Part shown: one piece after another, positions 7,854 to 13,785 of the stretch
How the letters are laid out: every line of letters starts with the position of its first letter
How positions within the stretch are numbered: the first letter of the stretch is position 1
Origin: Planctomycetota bacterium
GTDB lineage: Bacteria > Planctomycetota > Phycisphaerae > WQYP01 > JAJZKY01
Direction: 5' to 3'
DNA length: 16,050 nt
Assembly (NCBI GenBank): GCA_021803885.1
Contig: JAJZKY010000020.1
Location: 381 to 16,430, forward strand
Notes under the pieces: generated by a model
Seen by the model: the letters and a program-made list of their open reading frames with translations, nothing else
Told to the model about the DNA's origin: nothing
Databases searched by the model: none
Made by a program: the position numbers and the translations under genes

Positions 7854-8276
7854 TCAGATTATCAGGGCACAACCTAATTCAAGCAGAGAGGACGCTATGC
7901 GGGGATGGAGGGGATCGATTTTATGAGAGTGGCAATAATTTGTCAGCCGGAAATGGGCGCGAACCGATTTGGTCTCCACCATAATACGCCCACGGGATTT
8001 ATGATCCCGAAGACTTGACGGAGAACACACCGCAAGGAGGCCGGTCCGATGGTTGCAGAAAAAGCAGCAGCCATGCCTGTGTGCGGGGGAGGAACTTGTC
8101 ATAATCGCGGCAAAACCCGCCTTCACCACCCGCGGAGAGAAGCGGGCGGAGTTCATAGTTCGTATGTGTCGTCCCGACGATGCAACGACCGGCGGCCAAT
8201 GCCCCGCCCAAACCGCTCCAAACGCCGTAATGGCAACAATAAGAACTATAAATGTCCTGCACACGCGCATGATCAT
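7854..8276 (-). CDS. Putative exported Cys/His-rich protein heading the RND operon
   Basis: I do not recognise this protein. From the ATG at 8276 it has 140 residues: a short basic start (MIMRVCR), a hydrophobic core (TFIVLIVAITAFGAV) and a plausible signal-peptidase site after AVWA. The predicted mature part, about 116 residues, holds 10 His and 6 Cys, including AHRHGCCFFCNHR and NYCHSHK. This suggests metal binding in the periplasm. It is codirectional with the RND genes and a near-consensus promoter ends 7 bp before the ATG. Small metal-binding proteins do accompany metal-efflux operons (CusF is one), but no similarity to CusF is seen. Cautions: the C-terminal half has no recognisable fold, and other frames here are also open, so the gene could be decayed or spurious. 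Confidence 0.45.
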   Translation of the reverse strand: MIMRVCRTFIVLIVAITAFGAVWAGHWPPVVASSGRHIRTMNSARFSPRVVKAGFAAIMTSSSPAHRHGCCFFCNHRTGLLAVCSPSSLRDHKSRGRIMVETKSVRAHFRLTNYCHSHKIDPLHPRIASSLLELGCALII

Positions 8277-8283
8277 ATTACGT

Positions 8284-8312
8284 AACATATCCAAATAAGT
8301 TCGCACTGTCAA
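8284..8312 (-). promoter_or_regulatory. Near-consensus sigma70 promoter for the RND operon
   Basis: On the minus strand TTGACA (8312-8307) and TATGTT (8289-8284) are spaced by exactly 17 bp. The predicted start of transcription is at about 8277, almost at the ATG at 8276, so the first gene may be translated from a leaderless or very short leader. No metal-type C-tract operator is present here, so this promoter is probably not controlled by the neighbouring DmeR-like protein. Confidence 0.65.
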
Positions 8313-8359
8313 ATAGTCGTCGTTCACGGAAATATACTGCAAGCGGTGATGATTTAGAA

Positions 8360-8367
8360 CATGTTCC
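8360..8367. repeat. Left target-site duplication of the MITE
   Basis: CATGTTCC directly abuts the left terminus of the miniature element and is repeated exactly at 8520-8527 on the other side. An 8-bp duplication is the size made by IS66-family transposases. Confidence 0.85.
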
Positions 8368-8519
8368 GTAACCGTTCACGGACAAAAGTGGCAAAATTAT
8401 GAAAAAAACGCCACTTTTTACCTCGCGTTCCCTGTTTATCGTGATTTTTACGTCTTATAAAGTCCAGACTCCATATTATTTCTTTGATTTTTGGCGTATT
8501 TTGGCCCGTGAACGGTTAC
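8368..8519. mobile_element. 152-bp IS66-type miniature inverted-repeat element (MITE)
   Basis: The termini GTAACCGTTCACGG (8368-8381) and its perfect complement (8506-8519) extend as imperfect A-rich repeats for about another 15 bp. The element is bounded by identical 8-bp flanks CATGTTCC. IS66-family elements have termini beginning GTAA and make 8-bp duplications, so mobilisation in trans by an IS66 transposase is the best explanation. There is no transposase inside. The interior is AT-rich, unlike its surroundings, and holds a 9-bp stem (8384-8392 with 8410-8418) followed by T5 that could stop transcription on the plus strand. A short reading frame beginning at 8399 inside it is not credible as a gene. 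The intact duplication suggests a fairly recent insertion. Confidence 0.85.
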
Positions 8520-8527
8520 CATGTTCC
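8520..8527. repeat. Right target-site duplication of the MITE
   Basis: CATGTTCC follows the right terminus directly and matches 8360-8367 at all eight positions. Confidence 0.85.
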
Positions 8528-8534
8528 ACGATGC

Positions 8535-8565
8535 GACCGCACGCGGTCATCCCGGCATCGCCGGG
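8535..8565. repeat. Two adjacent tight GC-rich hairpins
   Basis: GACCGC-AC-GCGGTC (8535-8548) and CCCGGC-ATC-GCCGGG (8551-8565) lie two bases apart, just right of the MITE. Neither has a T-tract. The minus-strand frame across them (8616 to 8528) is also open and looks coding, so the palindromes may simply lie within an old gene. Confidence 0.45.
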
Positions 8566-8844
8566 TATGTCCGTGCCGCCGCCGATTTCTAAAATGCGGC
8601 CTGCAGCCTGAACCATTAGACTCTTCCGCCGCCGGGATAATCACATAAATTCCAGCGGATAAACCGCCAAATCATAAAACCATGGCCACACCATCGAATA
8701 CCTCTTTTAAGTATAGAAAACGGTTTTAGAAAATACCACCATAAATCTTGCACTCGTAATATGGGACTTTGCCGCATGGATCGGTCAACGATGGTAATCG
8801 GCGCACTGGACGATGGCACTATTGCGTCGGTATTGATTACTGCC

Positions 8845-9003
8845 CGCGCTGGCGTTTGTTCTGCATAATCAGGAGAAGTATGAATGGATGAACATTTTCG
8901 GTAATCGCGACGGTTTCCTGTACTGGCGAAAGTGTTTACGGTCTACAAGACAACGCCGGATGCGAATGACGAACTGCGGAGACCGTTTGTAATCATGCCG
9001 TGA
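8845..9003 (+). pseudogene. Possible frameshifted gene remnant
   Basis: One frame reads LPALAFVLHNQEKYEWMNIF and on to GNRDGFLYW near 8930. The next frame then reads AKVFTVYKTTPDANDELRRP and ends FVIMP followed by TGA at 9001-9003. The codon choice looks coding in both parts, which suggests the C-terminal end of a gene broken by a frameshift. I do not recognise the family. Confidence 0.25.
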
Positions 9004-9280
9004 ATAGCTACCAATCCACGTAGTTATTTTTGCACTGGCCCTTGGACATTAGCCCCAGATTATACTCAACTCGGGCGGCCGTGATACATTTGCACTGGCA
9101 GATTTTTCCCAAAAATGGGCCATTTATTGAATTTTCAGGCCATTGTAATGTACCGCCAGACGCCGAGCGGAGTATAGTGCCGCCCGGTGGAACTTGCTGA
9201 GACTGCCCAAAGCTCTTGGAATGCAAATCAGATGGCGCGGTGGGCAATGATATGTTACTTACCATACGCAGTTATGCACA

Positions 9281-9320
9281 ATAAAAAAGCCGTGTGGAGG
9301 AGGGTATATCCACACGGCTT
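9281..9320 (-). terminator. Intrinsic terminator, minus strand
   Basis: AAGCCGTGTGG (9287-9297) and CCACACGGCTT (9310-9320) form a perfect 11-bp stem with a 12-nt loop. On the minus strand the stem is followed by six T residues (9288-9283), the classical Rho-independent form. On the plus strand no T-tract follows. It implies a transcript coming from the right, yet no recognised minus-strand gene lies immediately upstream of it. Confidence 0.75.
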
Positions 9321-9348
9321 GGCGGAGGAGGAAACGAGTTTTGTGATA

Positions 9349-9420
9349 GTGTATGGTGCAGATCACACCGGCACAGACCTCCAAGTTGTGCCCGGGAAAA
9401 GGCGGGTCTGCGCCATACAC
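9349..9420 (-). ncRNA. Candidate structured RNA upstream of the terminator
   Basis: GTGTATGGTGCAGA (9349-9362) and TCTGCGCCATACAC (9407-9420) pair over 14 bp with one wobble. Inside lies a second stem, CCGGCACA (9368-9375) with TGTGCCCGG (9387-9395), with one bulged C. On the minus strand this folded segment precedes the intrinsic terminator at 9320-9281 by 28 nt, the arrangement of a small RNA 3' end or of a terminator-controlled leader. A further small hairpin lies at 9444-9468. It does not match tmRNA, RNase P RNA, SRP RNA or a riboswitch that I know. An alternative is that it is the end of a decayed short gene (frame 9581-9363, 72 codons). Confidence 0.35.
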
Positions 9421-10156
9421 AACCCATATTTACTTGCCAAACCGGAGCGGTCGAACGCGTCGCGCTCCATAGCTCTTGCCCTTTTTCTCACTCCCGTGGC
9501 CTTGACCTCACACGAGTTATATAACGCAATTGTCATGCCAGAAGCCGATGTCTGTTGGATATTTATCACTGACGAAAGCATCGGCTCTGATCCAAAAGTT
9601 GATGAGCTGAATATATTCCCGAAATTCCGATATGGTTATGGCCTCTGTCCAGTTTAGCACCCTGATGCCAGCCTGGTCTGGAAAAAACGTAAAAAATCTA
9701 CGAACTGCGGCGATTTTCAGGGAAATCTGCTGAAAAAAACGGCTATAAAATTCTGTCTGTCGTAAAGAAATTGATGCGTTGTGGAGCGGATGATTGACCT
9801 GCTTATGCACTATCATCACAACCATTCACCGTAAAAATTGCTCATCTAAACATAATGATACTAAAACCTTAATCGTGAAGATTGCAATGCCTAAATCCTT
9901 TGCATCAATAGTCCCGGCTGCTTAAGTCAGAAGCATATTACGTATCTTATTTTGCTGTAGACGGGACAAGCTAGTCGACATTCGCTATAACATCTGACAC
10001 GGCGCCTGGCAGAGCGCGAAGGATAAAGGCCTGTCCATGAGCGGTCACAATGTGGTGAAACTCAGGCGGTGACTGAAAATGAACCGCCAAGTTGTGGTGG
10101 GTTGGATTTCGTCCGCCGCCGCCAAGAGGTTGGTATCAATTATTGAGGATTAATCT

Positions 10157-11554
10157 GTGAACAATACTGCTGTCGGTCCCGGCCCCTTTGATCCACTGGG
10201 AAAAATTGAACGCTTCGGCCTCATAGCGCTGCTGATCGGCGTATTGGCCTTTGGGTGTGTCACGGAAGTACGTTCGGCCTTCCTCAAACGTCGCATGACT
10301 GATGTGGACACTTATTTTCGCGCCGCCTGGGCGGTGCGTGTCCACAAAGACCTCTATAATGTCACCGACACCAACGGCTGGCATTACAATTATCCTCCAT
10401 TGCTGGCGACGCTTTTGTATCCTCTTGCCGATGCTCCGGCCAAATTCACGCGTGCGGGGTTATTGCCATATTCGGTTTCTGTGGCCATCTGGTTTCTCAT
10501 CAGCGTGGGTTGCATCGGGTGGGGAATTCACGTTCTGGCGGCAGCACTGGAGAAAACTTCCACCGATCCAGCGGTGCGGAACATGCCGCGTTTTTGCCGG
10601 CGCTGGTGGGCGCTGCGCATAATCCCGTTATTGGTATGCCTGCCCGCAATAGGCCGCGCTGTAGTGCGCGGCCAGGTTGATAGTGAACTGCTGATGTTGT
10701 TTTGTTTTGCTGGTGCCGCTTTGGCGACACGAAAACGATTTTGGGCCGGCTTTGCCAATGGCATCGCTGCGGCCTTAAAAATCTTTCCCGGTTTTCTGGT
10801 ACTTTATGGTCTATCGCGCCTGCGCTGGAAATATCTGGTGGGTATGGCCGTAGCGCTGGTCGTGGGTTTATTTGTTATTCCGGGTATTATCATGGGGCCA
10901 CGGCACATGGTGGCGGGGTATCGCCGCTTTACCCAGGTTATGTTGGAACCGGCCCTGGGACTCAACAACAATACCTCGCGTGACAAAGAATTGTTTGATA
11001 TCAACAAAACCGATTCCAACTCCTTTGAAGCCATGATTGATCACACTGTTTATTTTGATCGTTCCGCGCCGGCGCCGGCCTCTTGGATGAAAATAGCCCA
11101 CTTTGGTATTTCGGCCATACTGGTGGCCATTACCCTTTTAATTGAACGGCTTAGTCGAAAGGACGATCCGATTTACCGCAATATATTTCTGGGCGTGCTG
11201 ATCACGATTATGATGCCGATTATCCCCATTTGTCATCCGCATTATTATTGTATGGTATTGCCGCTGATCATGGCGCTGCTGGCGGCACGTTGGGAGCGCG
11301 ACCATCATTTACCCTTAGGCGGACCACTGGGATGGGTACTGATATTCTTCACCATATCCCATATTTTAACCGTTCTGCCACCATTTCATATTTTAAGAGG
11401 TCTGGGCTTGGTAACTTATTCCGCCCTGACACTTTGGGCCGCCGGCCTGGTGGTGATGTGGCGTTGGAAAACACCGCAGGGAATGACGCCCGCATCGGTA
11501 ACCGTGCCTGCCAATACTTTCGGCGGGAACCAAAATCCGCACCGCGGCTCATAA
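10157..11554 (+). CDS. GT87-family membrane glycosyltransferase (DUF2029-like)
   Basis: A 465-residue polytopic protein with about nine or more hydrophobic segments, starting at about 20-35. The segment after TM1, TDVDTYFRAAWAV (48-60), then DLYN (65-68) and YNYPPLLATLLYP (78-89), is the signature of GT87 polyprenol-phosphate-mannose-dependent transferases. Asp49 or Asp51 would be the catalytic base. Later motifs include RGQVDSELLMLF (171-182) and AAALKIFPGFLVLYGL (about 204-219), also typical. It probably adds mannose or a related sugar to a lipid or glycan on the outer face of the inner membrane. Acceptor and sugar are unknown. The GTG start is supported by GAGG about 8 nt upstream. It stands alone, converging with the GH20-like gene. 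Confidence 0.85.
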   Translation: MNNTAVGPGPFDPLGKIERFGLIALLIGVLAFGCVTEVRSAFLKRRMTDVDTYFRAAWAVRVHKDLYNVTDTNGWHYNYPPLLATLLYPLADAPAKFTRAGLLPYSVSVAIWFLISVGCIGWGIHVLAAALEKTSTDPAVRNMPRFCRRWWALRIIPLLVCLPAIGRAVVRGQVDSELLMLFCFAGAALATRKRFWAGFANGIAAALKIFPGFLVLYGLSRLRWKYLVGMAVALVVGLFVIPGIIMGPRHMVAGYRRFTQVMLEPALGLNNNTSRDKELFDINKTDSNSFEAMIDHTVYFDRSAPAPASWMKIAHFGISAILVAITLLIERLSRKDDPIYRNIFLGVLITIMMPIIPICHPHYYCMVLPLIMALLAARWERDHHLPLGGPLGWVLIFFTISHILTVLPPFHILRGLGLVTYSALTLWAAGLVVMWRWKTPQGMTPASVTVPANTFGGNQNPHRGS

Positions 11555-11670
11555 CCGCGATAGCTGATGTAAGGCTGGAATTACTAAAGGCAGTCGGAAA
11601 TGATCGGGTTGGCGTAATAATCGATTCGCGGGAAAAATCAGCAGACACCCTGGAATTAATGGTGCCGTAA
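11555..11670 (+). pseudogene. Possible gene remnant after the GT87 gene
   Basis: A frame different from the preceding gene stays open to a TAA at 11668-11670 and reads LITAIADVRLELLKAVG then NDRVGVIIDSREKSADTL. The piece AVGNDRVGV recalls the barrel segment of old-yellow-enzyme (NADH:flavin oxidoreductase) proteins. The following residues do not continue that family, and no start or upstream homology is seen. It is either a small relic or chance. Confidence 0.18.
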
Positions 11671-11702
11671 TAACCTGTATTTATACCGTTACTTTGAGGT
11701 CA

Positions 11703-13565
11703 TCACATTATATGTTGACGATGTTCCGCGATTCGCCGGTCAAACATGTCGCTGATGTCCTGGAGCCGGGACATCCGGTTGCGTAGCCGCCATAGTACAC
11801 CATAGCGGTCTTTTATCTCTTGCAGAAGTGCGATAGCCGCATGCGGATTGGCCTCCGGCCAGGACGCCTGCCCCCGGCGAAAGTTCAGTCGTCCGATGGT
11901 GCGCTTCAGTGTGTAAAGTATTTGGTCTCCGGTAAGCGATAATTCCCGCAGGATCAGGTGTTGTTCAGAGCTCAACATTTTATCTGATGGATCAAAGTGT
12001 CTGCATAGTGCGGACAGGCGTTGCACTTCATCCGCCAGCACCTCGGCGTTGGCCAGATTCAGAAATTCCATTTCCTCCCATGGTTCCCGCAGAAGTTTGA
12101 AATCTAATGAGGCATTGGGCAATGGCTGATGCGTGATGCGTTGATAGACATTGCCCATTTCACAAATGGCCGGTACCACCGATCCGCAGCGATCACCAAA
12201 AACCTGCAAACCCGCCGCAGCTACCAGCGGTTCCGGGGAATCCCGATGGGTGTTCCATGCTACCGCCGCTCCGTAGGCCATAGGCAGCAGACTGATCGCC
12301 AGCATCTGTTGATGTCCATAATCCCCCCAGTCGGTATTGAGAAAGCCTGCCGCGCCATGCCGCATTCCCGCGTGTGCGGCATGCCGCAAATTGGCCACCG
12401 CGTTATCCCAGCGCCCCGCCAGTGATTGCCAGGTGGAAGTGCCGGGACAGACATAAAATCTTCGCCCCGATTGTGTAAAAAGTTTACCGTGCTCATCAAA
12501 GGGATGATCGCCCGCATATCCCCATTCCAGAAGCGTGGCATCTTCTGGCAGCCGGTCGATAAATTCCGGATGGTTAAGAATAATATCGCCCCATAATTCA
12601 ATGCGTTTACCGTAGGATCGTGCCAGGTTAGAGCAGAAATTCACCCACTGAACGTAAAGGCCGCCACGGCCTTGGACTGCGGCAGCGCGCGCGCTGCGGC
12701 CCAGCCCCAAATCCCAGGATTCATCACAGCAGATATTAAAATACGCGCTGGAGAAATGGGGAAGAAAATCAGCATACATTTCCGCCAGCAGCGTCTGGCT
12801 CTGAGGATCGGTAACACACAGCGTCCATGGATTATCACTCCATGCAGCGATTCCCCGGCGTTGCAGTTCTGCCGGTTCAATTTCCGCCAGATGACGATAG
12901 CGCGGCAGGCGGAGAATTTTGTCAAAGTGTCCCAGTGACGCCAGAGAAGGCACAAAATCAATATGATATTTCCGGCATTGCGCGTCGAGTGCGTGAATAT
13001 CTTCGGCCGTCAGCGGCGTGGTATCGGCATACATGTCCGGATGCCGTGGAAACTGAAAAACATTTTCAATGTAAAGTTGAAACTCATTGATTTTCAACGC
13101 CGCCAGTTGTTTTACCATCCATAAAAGTGTCGATAACGTCGGAACTTTGCCGCGGGATATGTCATGGTAAAACCCGCGGCGCTGATAATCCGGAAAATCT
13201 GTAATATGCACGCATGGCCAGATACCGCCATACTGGCGGGCGAGTTGAATAAGCGTCTGCATTCCATAAAACAAGCCGATATTTGTTTGCGCCCGCAGCA
13301 TAATTCCGCTACGCGTGATATTTAACTCATAACCCTGGGCGTGGGGGATGACGGGATCAATGATAACCTCCAGTGCCGGACACTGTGGTGGGGGGGCAGT
13401 TTTGCCAGTGGAGGGTGATGATGCTATTAAGGCGAATAATTCGGTAATGGCTTCCTGCACGCCGGGATCATCGGGCGGCGAAACACGTGGCAGTGTAGAC
13501 CCGAAGGACAGCACGCCATCGCCGCGTTCACACCGTTTGGGATAAGGAATTAATTCAAGTGGCAT
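11703..13565 (-). CDS. GH20-type beta-N-acetylhexosaminidase
   Basis: From the ATG at 13565 the protein has 620 residues beginning MPLELIPYPKR, the usual start of these enzymes. GGAG lies 8 nt upstream, and this start is preferred to the in-frame ATG at 13601, which has no such signal. An N-terminal GH20b-like domain (about 1-125, with LFYGMQTLIQL) precedes a TIM barrel opening with ITDFPDYQRRGFYHDISRGK. The catalytic Asp-Glu pair is in FNICCDESWDLG (Asp281-Glu282). GH20 enzymes remove terminal N-acetylglucosamine or N-acetylgalactosamine by substrate-assisted catalysis. A helical tail (about 480-620) is extra. There is no signal peptide, so a cytoplasmic role, perhaps in amino-sugar recycling, is inferred. 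It lies downstream of mutL on the same strand. Confidence 0.85.
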   Translation of the reverse strand: MPLELIPYPKRCERGDGVLSFGSTLPRVSPPDDPGVQEAITELFALIASSPSTGKTAPPPQCPALEVIIDPVIPHAQGYELNITRSGIMLRAQTNIGLFYGMQTLIQLARQYGGIWPCVHITDFPDYQRRGFYHDISRGKVPTLSTLLWMVKQLAALKINEFQLYIENVFQFPRHPDMYADTTPLTAEDIHALDAQCRKYHIDFVPSLASLGHFDKILRLPRYRHLAEIEPAELQRRGIAAWSDNPWTLCVTDPQSQTLLAEMYADFLPHFSSAYFNICCDESWDLGLGRSARAAAVQGRGGLYVQWVNFCSNLARSYGKRIELWGDIILNHPEFIDRLPEDATLLEWGYAGDHPFDEHGKLFTQSGRRFYVCPGTSTWQSLAGRWDNAVANLRHAAHAGMRHGAAGFLNTDWGDYGHQQMLAISLLPMAYGAAVAWNTHRDSPEPLVAAAGLQVFGDRCGSVVPAICEMGNVYQRITHQPLPNASLDFKLLREPWEEMEFLNLANAEVLADEVQRLSALCRHFDPSDKMLSSEQHLILRELSLTGDQILYTLKRTIGRLNFRRGQASWPEANPHAAIALLQEIKDRYGVLWRLRNRMSRLQDISDMFDRRIAEHRQHIM

Positions 13566-13581
13566 ATCACCAACTCCGATG

Positions 13582-13785
13582 TCATAACCAAAAAACGCCA
13601 TGGCTCACCGCTGCATGGCGGCGGATTTTCCAGATTGCAAATATGACTTTGCGGTGCCGTATGGCGCTAAGACGAAGCCACTGTTTGCGGCCAGGAATAT
13701 CTTGCCGAGTCAGGAGTATGGGAATCGGAGTGGCGTTGTTCGTTCCGCCGTCAACGCTTACGGATAAGTAAATGTCCGTTATCAT
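13582..13785 (-). CDS. Short ORF overlapping the mutL stop
   Basis: This 67-codon frame starts with ATG at 13785, sharing ATGA with the mutL stop, and ends 16 bp before the preferred start of the GH20-like gene. Such spacing fits a translationally coupled middle gene. The product is basic (HRKVIFAIWKIRRHAAV), with no signal peptide, domain or motif that I recognise, and the gap is short enough for a chance frame. It may be only an untranslated spacer within a mutL-GH20 transcript. Confidence 0.28.
   Translation of the reverse strand: MITDIYLSVSVDGGTNNATPIPILLTRQDIPGRKQWLRLSAIRHRKVIFAIWKIRRHAAVSHGVFWL

Larger units (their letters stand above)
8566..10156. other. Gene-poor stretch with decayed coding fragments
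   Basis: I find no intact, recognisable gene over about 1.6 kb. Fragments that read like protein occur in shifting frames. One is a minus-strand piece at 8616-8528 (ILEIGGGTDIPGDAGM). Another is on the plus strand at about 8845-9003: a piece with AFVLHNQEKYEWMNIF continues, after a frame change near 8930, as KVFTVYKTTPDANDELRRPF and then a stop. Minus-strand frames at 9825-9517 and 9581-9363 are open but unfamiliar. An open plus frame at 9187-9657 crosses a terminator hairpin and is not credible. The stretch also holds the hairpins described separately and a degenerate IS66-like terminus at about 9820-9838. Confidence 0.5.

Noticed and set aside
8399..8611. 70-codon frame starting MKKTPLF
   Set aside because: It starts inside the MITE and runs across its boundary and the target duplication, so it arose by the insertion and is not an inherited gene.
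9287..9320. Group II intron domain V
   Set aside because: The stem begins GCCGTGTGG like some domain V sequences, but it is perfectly paired with no two-base bulge, has a 12-nt loop rather than GNRA, and ends in a T-tract on the minus strand, so it is a terminator.
9187..9657. 156-codon plus-strand frame
   Set aside because: It runs through the terminator hairpin and the long stem at 9349-9420, shows no domain, and other frames are equally open here.
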